Below are positions 44,182 through 53,548 of a DNA stretch of 64,000 bases, one piece after another. Position numbers and translations under genes: made by a program. This DNA comes from an uncultured Candidatus Melainabacteria bacterium (GTDB lineage: Bacteria > Cyanobacteriota > Vampirovibrionia > Gastranaerophilales > Gastranaerophilaceae). Location: NCBI GenBank assembly GCA_934754505.1, contig CAKVIE010000003.1, positions 62,001-126,000 on the forward strand, read 5' to 3'. Position 1 is the stretch's first letter. Every line of letters starts with the position of its first letter. The notes under the pieces are model-generated. The model did not search any database. It worked only from the letters and a program-made list of their open reading frames with translations, and was not told where the DNA came from.

Positions 44182-45459
44182 TTAATTCATTACTCTTATT
44201 AAATTATTTATTTTTACTATTGCTTGTGAATTTTCCATTTCTTTTAAGGCTTCTTTTACGTTGCTTTCTTTTGATAAAGCAGTGATGATAACAACTTCTG
44301 CCGAATGTTCTTCGGGATTTGAGCCTTTTTGCAAAATATCAGACAAGTTGATTTTATGATTTCCGCAAATAGTACCTATAACACCGATTGAGCCCGGGGT
44401 GTCTGCCGTTTGAAGTGAAATGTAATAACGATTGAAGGTTTCTCCGATTTCGATTTTTTCAGCTTTTTCACTGTGATTGCAACGCATCATCGGCAAAGGA
44501 TATGCAGTTCTTCTGACTTCTGACGAAAGTGCCAAAATATCTCCGACAACTGAACTTGCTGTCGGCATCTCTCCTGCTCCGGGGCCTGTAAACATAATTT
44601 CTCCGACCGGTTTTCCTGAGAGCATTACTGCGTTTGTAACGTTGTTAATTTTTGCTAAAACGTGGTCATTCGGAACTAACATCGGGTGAACTCTGACATC
44701 AGCTCGTCCGTTTTCATCAAGTTTTGCAGATGCAATAAGTTTGATTTTGTAACCGAATTCGTTTGCAAAATTAATATCTCGGTCAGAAATTTTTGTAATT
44801 CCTTCACGATAAATACCGTCAATTTTAATTCTTTTATTAAAAGCAATGGTTGCAAGTGTTACAATTTTGTATGCAGCATCAAAGCCTTCAACATCTCCTG
44901 TCGGGTCAGCTTCGGCATAGCCCAATTCTTGAGCTTCTTTTAATACTTTTTCGTATGAAGCTTTATCTTCGTCCATTTTTGTTAAAATATAGTTTGTTGT
45001 GCCGTTTAAAATTGCATCAATTTTTGTTATTTTATTTGCTCTTAAAATTGTTTTGACAGGCATAATAATCGGAATTCCGCCTGCTATTGCCGCTTCATAC
45101 AAAATTACCGAATTTTTTTCTTTTGCAAGATGAAAAAGTTCTTCACCGTGTTTTGCAAGAAGTTCTTTATTTGCCGTAACAATATGTTTTCCGTTATTGA
45201 TAGCTTTTTTTATAAGTGAAAGTGCGGGATTTACACCGCCCATAACTTCAACAACTATATCAATTTGGGGGTTATCGACGATTTCTTCGGGATTATCTGT
45301 AATAATTGATTCGTCGAGCCCTTCAATGTTTCTTTTTTTATTAATATTTCGGACTGCTATTCCTACTATTTCGACAATGTCTGAAAAATTTTTTAATGTT
45401 TTTACAACACCGCCGCCAACTGTTCCGAGTCCTATCAATCCGATTTTTATTTTACTCAT
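44182..45459 (-). CDS. hom: Homoserine dehydrogenase
   Basis: A 425-residue NAD(P)-dependent enzyme that makes homoserine from aspartate semialdehyde. It begins with the nucleotide-binding GLIGLGTVGGGVVKTL. The catalytic region has NGKHIVTANKELLAKHG, AAIAGGIPIIMPVKTIL, NGTTNYILTKM and GYAEADPTGDVEGFDAAYK. A C-terminal ACT domain (YYISLQTADTPGSIGVIGTI) allows threonine inhibition. First gene of the hom-thrC unit. Confidence 0.96.
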   Translation of the reverse strand: MSKIKIGLIGLGTVGGGVVKTLKNFSDIVEIVGIAVRNINKKRNIEGLDESIITDNPEEIVDNPQIDIVVEVMGGVNPALSLIKKAINNGKHIVTANKELLAKHGEELFHLAKEKNSVILYEAAIAGGIPIIMPVKTILRANKITKIDAILNGTTNYILTKMDEDKASYEKVLKEAQELGYAEADPTGDVEGFDAAYKIVTLATIAFNKRIKIDGIYREGITKISDRDINFANEFGYKIKLIASAKLDENGRADVRVHPMLVPNDHVLAKINNVTNAVMLSGKPVGEIMFTGPGAGEMPTASSVVGDILALSSEVRRTAYPLPMMRCNHSEKAEKIEIGETFNRYYISLQTADTPGSIGVIGTICGNHKINLSDILQKGSNPEEHSAEVVIITALSKESNVKEALKEMENSQAIVKINNLIRVMN

Positions 45460-45524
45460 CTTTAATCCTCATAAAGTTCACTATTATTTATTAAAGCACA
45501 AATAAACTTATTGTAACATTCAAG

Positions 45525-45553
45525 TTGAAAATATTTTGCTGTTTTTGTAAAAT
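45525..45553 (+). promoter_or_regulatory. Promoter of the trkA-trkH unit
   Basis: TTGAAA (45525-45530), a 17-base spacer and TAAAAT (45548-45553), the same boxes and spacing as the promoter at 9880. Confidence 0.6.
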
Positions 45554-45577
45554 TAGGTTTGTAAGAGGATATTGTTA

Positions 45578-46912
45578 ATGAAAATTGTCATATACGGTGC
45601 TAACAGCAGAGCTTGGCTTATTGCCACATCTCTATTTGAAGACCACGATGTAGTTATTATCGACAAAAATATTGCTAATGATTTTAATAAACTTGATATT
45701 GAAGTTATCGAAGGCAATGCAGCTGATATCAAAACGATAAATGATTATCACCTTGATGAATGTGATGTTTTTATCGCCTGTACCGACTCTGATGAAGCTA
45801 ATATCGTATCCTGTATCGTTATGAAATCGCTTTCTTCTGCACGAACAGTATGTTTTATAAGCAACATTGAATATTACAACACGATTACGACTGTGAAAAT
45901 TTCAAATTTCAGAAAAGATTTATTCGCTGATTATATTATTCGTCCGGAAGAGCTTTTAACACAGGAATTATTTAGAATTATAACCGTTCCGAGTGCTACA
46001 CACGTTGAAAATTTTGCAAAAGGCAAGGCAAGACTTTTAGAATATCCGATTAAAGAAAATTCTCCAATTAAAAATAAAAAATTGAAAGAATGCAAATTCC
46101 CCAACGAAACACTTATTGTCGGTATAACAAGAAACGGTGAATTGTTTATCCCAAATGGTGATTCAGAGCTTTTGCAAGGTGATAAAGTTATTTTTATGGG
46201 TACGGTAAAATCTCTTGATTTTCTTGCCGCAAAAGTTTTTAGAGAAGTTACTAAAATAAATTCTGTTGTAATAGTCGGGGGCGGTACTGTCGGTTTAATG
46301 CTTGCGGAATGCCTTGAACAAGCCGATATCGATTGTAAAATCTTTGAAAAAAATTACGAACGATGTGAATATATTTCGACAATTTTGACGAAATCACTTG
46401 TTATAAACGGTGATGGAACGGATAGTTCTCTGCTTTTGAACGAACAAGCTGAAGATGCAGACGTTTTGATTAGTGTTACCGATAATGATGAAAAGAACCT
46501 TTTATGTTCTCTTCTTGCAAAGCAGGCGGGTGTTAAGAAAGTTATTTCGAGAGTGTCAAAAGGTACAAATGTTTTGCTTTTTGAAAAAGTAGGAATAGAT
46601 GTTGCAGTTTCTCCAAATGATGCGGCCATGCACGAAATTTACAATCATTTGATTCAGCCTGATATTTCGATTTTGGCAACGGTTGAACGTGGTCAGGGCG
46701 AAGTTATTGAAATTCTTTTGTCGAAAGATTTTCATAAACGAAAAATTATGGATTTAAAACTCCCGTCAAAGGCTATTATCGGAGTTATTGAAAGGGATAA
46801 TCATATTATCATTCCGAAAGGTGATACAGAAGTTTATCCTGCCGATAATTTAATTATTTTCACAAAGGAAGAAACTTCTCAAATAATTAAAAAATATTTG
46901 GCGAATTGTTAG
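45578..46912 (+). CDS. trkA: Trk potassium uptake regulator TrkA
   Basis: A 444-residue peripheral subunit with two RCK halves, from ATG 45578 (AGAGGA 8 bases upstream; an earlier TTG is rejected). Each half has a Rossmann RCK_N and an RCK_C. The second glycine motif is canonical (VVIVGGGTVGLMLAECLEQA). The first is not: MKIVIYGANSRAWLIATSLF lacks GxGxxG, so NAD(H)/ATP binding in half 1 may be altered. It gates the TrkH channel encoded 7 bases downstream. Confidence 0.92.
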   Translation: MKIVIYGANSRAWLIATSLFEDHDVVIIDKNIANDFNKLDIEVIEGNAADIKTINDYHLDECDVFIACTDSDEANIVSCIVMKSLSSARTVCFISNIEYYNTITTVKISNFRKDLFADYIIRPEELLTQELFRIITVPSATHVENFAKGKARLLEYPIKENSPIKNKKLKECKFPNETLIVGITRNGELFIPNGDSELLQGDKVIFMGTVKSLDFLAAKVFREVTKINSVVIVGGGTVGLMLAECLEQADIDCKIFEKNYERCEYISTILTKSLVINGDGTDSSLLLNEQAEDADVLISVTDNDEKNLLCSLLAKQAGVKKVISRVSKGTNVLLFEKVGIDVAVSPNDAAMHEIYNHLIQPDISILATVERGQGEVIEILLSKDFHKRKIMDLKLPSKAIIGVIERDNHIIIPKGDTEVYPADNLIIFTKEETSQIIKKYLANC

Positions 46913-46919
46913 GTGATTT

Positions 46920-48380
46920 ATGAGGCTTAATTTTGTTACAATAGCTATAAGTTTGATTTTGAAATACCTTGCAATTCTTATGATTTTGCCGATTGGAGTT
47001 GCTCTTTATTTTCAAGATTACAACTCTGTTTTGGCTTTTTTAACAACAACTTTAGTCAATTTGATTTTGGGAATTTTTCTTAACCCTAAAAGAATTGACC
47101 CTGATTTATTGAATGATTTTAAAAAGTCAGAAGCTCTTGCAACGGTTGCTTTTTCATGGATTTTTATATCATTGATAAGTACAATCCCTTATTTGTTTTA
47201 CGGAATGTCGCCGATAAATGCTTTGTTTGAGGCTGTTTCGGGGATTACAACAACAGGGGCAACAATATTAACTGATTTTTCAAAATATCCTGCCGCTATG
47301 TTTTTCTGGCGGTCATATACCCAATGGCTCGGCGGTATGGGGATTATCGTTTTGTTTATTGCTGTTCTTCCTCAATTTGCAGTTGCAGGCAGACAAATGT
47401 TTTCGGCTGAATCTCCGGGACCGACTGACGGTAAATTTACACCTCGAATTAAATCTACTGCAGCCTTTCTTTGGAATTTGTATCTGGCTTTAACCGTTGT
47501 TTTGATTATTATTCTCAAAACTCTTGGTATGCCTTTATTTGATGCTGTTTGCAATTCTTTATCAACGATTGCCTGCGGAGGTTTTTCTCCAAATCCGAAC
47601 AGTGTTTTCGGTTACAATAATCCGTCATTTATTTGGGTAATTGCATTTTTTATGTTCCTTTCGGGAACAGGTTACCCTTTGATATACAAAATTTTTGTAA
47701 AACGTCAGCCTTTGAATTTGCTCAAAAATGATGAATTTAAAACTTACGTCGGTATAATTCTTGCATTTTCGATTTTAATATCTGCAATTTTGTATATAGA
47801 TAAAACTTATGATATTTATAAAGCGGTTGAAGAAGGCTTGTTTCAGGTTGTTTCAACAATTACAACGACAGGCTATGCGACGGTTGATTATACAAAATGG
47901 CCGGTTGCGGCTCAAATGATTTTGGCTGTTTTGTTTTTTACAGGGGCTTGTGCAGGCTCCGCATCAGGCGGTTTGAAAGTAATCAGAGTTGTTTTTGTAT
48001 ATAAATATATCTCTCGTGAGTTGTTCAAAATTCTTCACCCTAATGCGGTCATTCCAGTAAAAATCAATGGCACGGCAATTCCGAATGAAATTATGTCACA
48101 AATGATTGCTTTTGTGATATTTTACTTCGCAATTTTTGCCATCACTGCATTTATAACAACTTTGATAGAGGGAAATGTTGCAGTCGGAGTAACGGGTTCG
48201 ATTGCCGCTTTAGGAAATACAGGCCCCGGACTTGGACAAATCGGTCCGCTTGGAAATTTTGATTTTCTGCATACTTCAACAAAATTGATATTTATTTTCA
48301 ATATGCTAATCGGTCGTTTAGAATTAATACCGTTTTTAGCTATGCTGCACCCCGATTTTTATAATATTAAGAAACAATAG
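46920..48380 (+). CDS. trkH: Trk/Ktr potassium transporter subunit TrkH
   Basis: A 486-residue membrane protein with four M1-P-M2 repeats forming a K+ pore. P-loops are visible in FEAVSGITTTGATILTDF, NSLSTIACGGFSPNPNS, FQVVSTITTTGYATVDY and SIAALGNTGPGLGQIGPLG. GACAGSASGGLKVIRV is the intramembrane loop. It ends with LELIPFLAMLHPDFY, typical of TrkH. It works with TrkA. Confidence 0.95.
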   Translation: MRLNFVTIAISLILKYLAILMILPIGVALYFQDYNSVLAFLTTTLVNLILGIFLNPKRIDPDLLNDFKKSEALATVAFSWIFISLISTIPYLFYGMSPINALFEAVSGITTTGATILTDFSKYPAAMFFWRSYTQWLGGMGIIVLFIAVLPQFAVAGRQMFSAESPGPTDGKFTPRIKSTAAFLWNLYLALTVVLIIILKTLGMPLFDAVCNSLSTIACGGFSPNPNSVFGYNNPSFIWVIAFFMFLSGTGYPLIYKIFVKRQPLNLLKNDEFKTYVGIILAFSILISAILYIDKTYDIYKAVEEGLFQVVSTITTTGYATVDYTKWPVAAQMILAVLFFTGACAGSASGGLKVIRVVFVYKYISRELFKILHPNAVIPVKINGTAIPNEIMSQMIAFVIFYFAIFAITAFITTLIEGNVAVGVTGSIAALGNTGPGLGQIGPLGNFDFLHTSTKLIFIFNMLIGRLELIPFLAMLHPDFYNIKKQ

Positions 48381-48393
48381 TAAAGAGAAAAAT

Positions 48394-49671
48394 ATGGATA
48401 AAATTTCACAAAAAGTTAAAAATTTACAAGGCGAAATTACGATACCGCCCGATAAGTCGATAAGTCACAGAACAGCTATGTTTGCGGCTTTGACAAAAGG
48501 TGTTGTAAACATAAAAAATTATTCAAAAGGTGCTGATTGCCATTCAACTTTGAATATTATCAAAAATTTGGGTTGTGATGTGATTTTCCACAACGAAACG
48601 GATATTACGATTAATGCGAAAAATGCGTTGACGGCTCCGAATTGTGATTTGGATTGCGGAAATTCGGGAACAACAATGCGTATGATGTCTGGAATTTTGG
48701 CAGGTCAAAATTTTAATTCGACTCTTTTCGGTGACCAAAGTTTGAGTAAACGTCCTATGAAAAGGATTATTCAGCCTTTGACGTTGATGGGAGCGGAATT
48801 TAAACACAATGATTTCAAAGCCCCTTTGACAGTTATAGGTTCAAAATTAAGTCCGATTACATATAATTCGCCGCTTGCATCGGCACAGGTTAAATCTGCT
48901 ATACTTCTTGCTGGGCTTTTTACAGACGGCATTACAACGGTAAATGAGCCTTTTCAATCAAGAAATCACACCGAATTAATGCTTAAATATCTCGAAGCAG
49001 ACATAACCGAGCATTCTAAAACTTCAACGTCTATCAAAAAGTCAGAACTTGTTCCGAAAGATATGGAAGTTTGCGGTGATATTTCTTCGGCAGCTTTCTT
49101 TATGGTTGCGGCGGCAATAGTTCCAAATTCTGAAATTACCATAAAAAATGTCGGCATTAATGAAACCCGTTCGGGCATTATTGATGTATTTAAACGAATG
49201 AATGCCAATATTGAAATTTTGAACAAACGAAATATTTCAGGGGAAGATGTTGCTGACATAAAAGTCGGTTATTCTGAATTAAAGGCTACGACAGTTGAAG
49301 GGGCGGAAATACCGAGATTGATTGATGAAATTCCTGTTATTGCTGTTCTTGCAACTCAAGCAGAGGGTTCCACAATAATAAAAGACGCTGCCGATTTGCG
49401 AAACAAAGAATCTGACAGAATTTCAACTATTGTAAGTCAGCTCAATTCCATCGGTGCAAATGTTGAAGAAACTCCTGACGGTATGATTATTCACGGAAAG
49501 ACTAAATTAATCGGTGACAAGTCAATCGAATGTTTTCACGACCACAGAACTGCAATGAGCTTTTTTGTTGCAGGTTTGATTTGTGAAAACCCTCTTTTGA
49601 TAAAAGATTTTCAATGGGTTAATACTTCATTCCCCGAATTTGATGAACTTATGACTTCTGTAATTCAGTAG
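48394..49671 (+). CDS. aroA: EPSP synthase
   Basis: 3-phosphoshikimate 1-carboxyvinyltransferase, 425 residues, sixth step of the shikimate pathway. Active-site regions seen: IPPDKSISHRTAMFAAL, DCGNSGTTMRMMSGILAG, FGDQSLSKRPMKRI, IDEIPVIAVLATQAEG, LRNKESDRIS and FHDHRTAMSFFVAG. It lies 13 bases after trkH; no functional link is obvious. A terminator follows. Confidence 0.96.
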   Translation: MDKISQKVKNLQGEITIPPDKSISHRTAMFAALTKGVVNIKNYSKGADCHSTLNIIKNLGCDVIFHNETDITINAKNALTAPNCDLDCGNSGTTMRMMSGILAGQNFNSTLFGDQSLSKRPMKRIIQPLTLMGAEFKHNDFKAPLTVIGSKLSPITYNSPLASAQVKSAILLAGLFTDGITTVNEPFQSRNHTELMLKYLEADITEHSKTSTSIKKSELVPKDMEVCGDISSAAFFMVAAAIVPNSEITIKNVGINETRSGIIDVFKRMNANIEILNKRNISGEDVADIKVGYSELKATTVEGAEIPRLIDEIPVIAVLATQAEGSTIIKDAADLRNKESDRISTIVSQLNSIGANVEETPDGMIIHGKTKLIGDKSIECFHDHRTAMSFFVAGLICENPLLIKDFQWVNTSFPEFDELMTSVIQ

Positions 49672-49694
49672 GTTTGAAAATTAAAATTTCCAAT

Positions 49695-49728
49695 AAAAAA
49701 CAAGCCCCGAAAAGGAGGCTTGTTTTTG
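49695..49728. terminator. Bidirectional terminator between aroA and prs
   Basis: ACAAGCC / GGCTTGT stem (49700-49722) with Ts after it on both strands. It lies between the convergent stops. Confidence 0.85.
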
Positions 49729-49743
49729 TATTCATTTATAATA

Positions 49744-50751
49744 TTAACCTTTGTATTCTTTTTCAAAACCAAAGAGTGAGCTGATTGATTCATCATCGTG
49801 AATACGAGAAATTGCTTCGCCCAAAATCGGTGCAACACTTAATTGCGTGATTTTTGCAGGTGCATTTTCTTTCAACGGAATTGAATTTGTCACAATAACT
49901 TCTTCAATCGGTGCTTCTTCAAGTCTTTCAAGTGCCGGGCCTGAAAATACGGGGTGAACAGCACATACATAAACAGCTTTTGCACCTTCTCTTTTCAAAA
50001 GTTTTGCAGCTTCGCAGATTGTTCCTGCTGTATCTATAATATCGTCAAATAAAATACAAATTTTATCTTTTACATCACCGATAAGATATTCTGCAATAGC
50101 TTCATTGTGTTTGTCACGGCGTTTATCAACAATTGCCATTGAACATTTCATTTCTTTTGCAAAGTATCTTGTTCTTCTTACTCCGCCTGCATCAGGGCTG
50201 ACACCGCATAATTCTTCGGGGTTGAAGTTTTTCTTCTTCATATAATCAACAAGAACAAGTGTTGCGAAAATGTTATCAACCAAGATATTAAAGAAACCTT
50301 GGATTTGACCTGAGTGCAAGTCTAATGCCAAAACTCTGTCTGCACCTGCTGTTGTCAACAAGTCAGCCATTAATTTTGCCGTGATAGCTTCTCTGCCTGT
50401 CGTTTTTCTGTCTTGTCTTGCGTAACCATAGTACGGAATTACCGCTGTGATTGTCTTTGCACTTGCTCTCTTGAATGCATCTATCATAATCAAGAGCTCC
50501 ATAGCATTTTGGTTTACAGGTGTGCATACAGGTTGAATGATAAATACATCATCGCCTCTGATACTTTCTTGAACTTGAACGTATGTTTCACCGTCTGCAA
50601 AGTTCTTGATAACCATAGGTCCAACTGTTGTTCCTAAATATTCTGCAATTTCTTCTGCAAGTTTAGGGTTTGCTCTGCCTGAAAACAACTTAATGTCGTG
50701 TGTCGGGTTTATTGTCTGGTTTCCTTGCGGAAATACTGATTTAAGTTCCAT
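49744..50751 (-). CDS. prs: Ribose-phosphate pyrophosphokinase
   Basis: PRPP synthase, 335 residues, supplying PRPP for nucleotides, histidine and tryptophan. The start ATG 50751 overlaps the glmU stop (TAATG) and has GGAG 7 bases upstream; an earlier codon lies inside glmU. Motifs: IKLFSGRANPKLAEEIAEYL, PYYGYARQDRK, VLALDLHSGQIQGFF and the PRPP loop CILFDDIIDTAGTI. glmU-prs is a widespread pair. Confidence 0.96.
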   Translation of the reverse strand: MELKSVFPQGNQTINPTHDIKLFSGRANPKLAEEIAEYLGTTVGPMVIKNFADGETYVQVQESIRGDDVFIIQPVCTPVNQNAMELLIMIDAFKRASAKTITAVIPYYGYARQDRKTTGREAITAKLMADLLTTAGADRVLALDLHSGQIQGFFNILVDNIFATLVLVDYMKKKNFNPEELCGVSPDAGGVRRTRYFAKEMKCSMAIVDKRRDKHNEAIAEYLIGDVKDKICILFDDIIDTAGTICEAAKLLKREGAKAVYVCAVHPVFSGPALERLEEAPIEEVIVTNSIPLKENAPAKITQLSVAPILGEAISRIHDDESISSLFGFEKEYKG

Positions 50752-52064
50752 TATTTTTCTCCGGATTTGCCTTTTTGTAATCGTTCGGTTACCCATTCTT
50801 TAAATACTTTAAAGGGGGCTCGAGTCAAAGCCAAAGCATTAGCTTCAACGTCCTTTGTTACGACGGAACCCGCTGCACACATTGAGTTTTCGTGCATGGT
50901 TACAGGGGCAACAAGTACCGAATTTGAACCTGTGTTTGCACCGTCTTTTATAATTGTTTTAGTTTTTGTCTTTAATACAGGGTCGTAATTTGCTGTAATT
51001 GTTCCGGCTCCTATGTTTACGTGTTCGCCTAACTCGCTGTCGCCGATGTAGCTTAAATGTGAAACATTTGTGTTGCTTTTTACGACTGATTTCTTTATTT
51101 CGACAAAATTACCTATTCTGACATTGTCGCCAATTTCCGCACCGCCTCTGATGTGTGCGAACGGTCCTATTTGACAATGGCTTCCTATGGTATTTTTACC
51201 TGTTATATATACGTTCGGGTAAATTACCGTATCTGCTCCGATTGTCGTATCGGGAGATATAAAGGCACTTTCCGGATCGACTATCGTTACACCCGAATCT
51301 AATAATCTTTTGTTTGTTCTGTTTTTCAAAATTTTTGTTGCTTCGGCAAGATTTGCTTTTGAATTAATTCCGAAAATTTCTTCGTTATTTTTCAAAATAT
51401 ATGCTTCTGCTTTTAAACCTTTTTCAATAACTGCCGCAACTATATCCGTTAAATAATATTCACCTTGTGCATTGTTGCATTTTAAATCTGCGAACATCGG
51501 AAATACTGTTTCTTTATCCAAACAATACATGCCCGCATTAATTTCTTTTATCTTTTTAACATTTTCATCGGCATCTTTTTCTTCCGTAATACATTTCAAA
51601 GAGCCGTTTTCGTTTCTGACTATACGACCGTAGTTAGTCGGATTATCAAATATTGCTGACATAACAGTTAAAGCTGCACCGCTTTGTTCGTGGGCATTGA
51701 TAAAATCAGCCATGGTATCTGCTTCAATCAAAGGTGTATCGCCGCAAACAACGAGAACCGTGCCTTTAAAGTTTTTCAAAAGGTCATTTGCCTTATAAAC
51801 GGCATCGCCTGTACCTCTTTGCGGTGATTGAAGTACGCATTTTGCGTTTTCTGCATAACCATTTACAAAATTTTCGACTTTTTCTGCACCGTGACCGACC
51901 ACGACAATATTTTCTTCAACCAATCCTGTTGAATTGATTGCATCTAAAACATATCCTAAAAGCGGTTTGGTAAAAATAGGATGAAGAACTTTCGGTAAAT
52001 CCGATTTCATTCTCGTACCCTTGCCTGCTGCAAGAATAACCGCTTTAACTTTGTTATTTTCCAT
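50751..52064 (-). CDS. glmU: Bifunctional GlmU
   Basis: A 437-residue enzyme that acetylates glucosamine 1-phosphate and then uridylylates it to UDP-GlcNAc for peptidoglycan and LPS. The N-terminal pyrophosphorylase has AVILAAGKGTRMKSDLPKVL and VVCGDTPLI. The C-terminal left-handed beta-helix has IGPFAHIRGGAEIGDNVRIG and NIGAGTITANYD. Start ATG 52064 is chosen for GAGGA about 10 bases upstream; an upstream in-frame codon adds a non-conserved 13 residues. Confidence 0.95.
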   Translation of the reverse strand: MENNKVKAVILAAGKGTRMKSDLPKVLHPIFTKPLLGYVLDAINSTGLVEENIVVVGHGAEKVENFVNGYAENAKCVLQSPQRGTGDAVYKANDLLKNFKGTVLVVCGDTPLIEADTMADFINAHEQSGAALTVMSAIFDNPTNYGRIVRNENGSLKCITEEKDADENVKKIKEINAGMYCLDKETVFPMFADLKCNNAQGEYYLTDIVAAVIEKGLKAEAYILKNNEEIFGINSKANLAEATKILKNRTNKRLLDSGVTIVDPESAFISPDTTIGADTVIYPNVYITGKNTIGSHCQIGPFAHIRGGAEIGDNVRIGNFVEIKKSVVKSNTNVSHLSYIGDSELGEHVNIGAGTITANYDPVLKTKTKTIIKDGANTGSNSVLVAPVTMHENSMCAAGSVVTKDVEANALALTRAPFKVFKEWVTERLQKGKSGEK

Positions 52065-52181
52065 AATCTTTAATTCCTCACAATTATTATACAAAAATAT
52101 CACAAAAAAAGAACATTTTTTTTTATTCTTTTGACGATTTTTAACATACTTTTTATAAAATAGTGAAAAATCGAATTCATT

Positions 52182-53372
52182 TTATTTCTTCAATTTCAGG
52201 ATTTGTTCTTGAGCCGCTATTGCACGTCTGTTATCGGGGTATCTTTGCAAAATTTTGTTGCAATAACCACGGGCATTGCAGAAGTCCTTTGTTCCGAAAA
52301 CCTCTATATCCATACCTAAATAATAATATGCCAAAGTTTTGTCGTCGAGCTTTAATGCTTGTGAAATATCAGATTGTGCATTTTTGTAATCTTCTATTTT
52401 GAATTCTGCCCATGCTTTTTGGTACCAAATTTTGGCTGTCCATCTTTTATCTGAAATATTATCGTATTTTAGTGCGGTTTCAAAGTCAGCAATCGCTTCT
52501 TTATATTTTTTCGTTTGATTGTATAAAGTACCTCTGATGTAGTAATTGCTCGCATCTGTGACGTTTATATCTATTGCATCTTCTATTATTGAAAATGCTT
52601 CCGTTGAACGCTCGGTATTTTGTAAACAATTTGCAAGCAGCTGATAAAGTTTTACATCTTTCGGTGCAAGTTGTATAGCTTTTTTCAAATCGTCTATTGC
52701 GTTTTTAAAACGCTGCATATTATAGGAAATATTTGCTCTAAAGTAATAATACTCTGTATTTTCTCTATCCAAATCTATTGCACTTCCCATATCAATATAT
52801 GCTCCGCTGTCGTCGTGGAGTTTGTCTTTTAATATGGCTCTGTTGTAATAATATTCGTGTTCTTTTGTATTTAATTTGATTGCCGAGTTTAAATCGGACA
52901 AACTTTCTTTATACTTTTTTAAAATTGCATATATTTTACTTCTTTGAAAATAATACTGTGATTTGCCGAATTCATTCACCAATGTTGTTAAACAATTAAA
53001 GGCGTCAGCATTCTTTTTAGCTTGGAATAACAACATAAATCTTGCCTGAAGATAAAATTCTCGGTCTATTCTGTTAGAGTTATCTTCATCAAAATATTTT
53101 AAACCTAAAAATCTAATCATTGGCTCTGAAATTTTGTACAAATTTTTGATTTTTTTTCTGTCTGCGTTGTTAAGTTTCTCGGCTTTTATCAAACAATTAA
53201 CAGCTTTTGCAAAACATTTTTTGTTTGATGTTTTTAAAACACTCAATATATAACTTGAATAATCATCGTATTCCGCTTGCGGTGTTTCTACAATTTTATC
53301 CAAATACTCTGTTAATTTGCTCCATTGCAAACCTTTTCTGAGTTGTTTTATTGTTTCCGATCTCTCGCTCAT
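52182..53372 (-). CDS. Tetratricopeptide repeat protein
   Basis: A 396-residue protein with about eight TPR units (e.g. HEYYYNRAILKDKLHDDSGA, TEYYYFRANISYNMQRFKNA), from ATG 53372. The many YYNR/YYIR phrases are like Sel1/TPR proteins of the cytoplasm. There is no signal peptide. It ends 117 bases before glmU, with no clear hairpin between them. Confidence 0.8.
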   Translation of the reverse strand: MSERSETIKQLRKGLQWSKLTEYLDKIVETPQAEYDDYSSYILSVLKTSNKKCFAKAVNCLIKAEKLNNADRKKIKNLYKISEPMIRFLGLKYFDEDNSNRIDREFYLQARFMLLFQAKKNADAFNCLTTLVNEFGKSQYYFQRSKIYAILKKYKESLSDLNSAIKLNTKEHEYYYNRAILKDKLHDDSGAYIDMGSAIDLDRENTEYYYFRANISYNMQRFKNAIDDLKKAIQLAPKDVKLYQLLANCLQNTERSTEAFSIIEDAIDINVTDASNYYIRGTLYNQTKKYKEAIADFETALKYDNISDKRWTAKIWYQKAWAEFKIEDYKNAQSDISQALKLDDKTLAYYYLGMDIEVFGTKDFCNARGYCNKILQRYPDNRRAIAAQEQILKLKK

Positions 53373-53441
53373 ATCTTTTTCCAATAATTATCAAGTTTAT
53401 TATAACAGTATTTCTTTTTATAATCCATAATATTTTTGAAC

Positions 53442-53467
53442 TAAAAAAAGAGCGTATCTCTACACTC
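53442..53467 (-). terminator. Intrinsic terminator of HNH paralogue 2
   Basis: On the minus strand GAGTGTA-GAGA-TACGCTC is followed by seven Ts. It ends the HNH-like gene about 80 bases after its stop. Confidence 0.82.
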
Positions 53468-53548
53468 ATGGATTTTATATGTTTATCTGACCAAACAAAT
53501 TACCTGCTTTTTTCAAAGCAAGTAGTTCGTTCGTCTGTGTTAAAAAAA

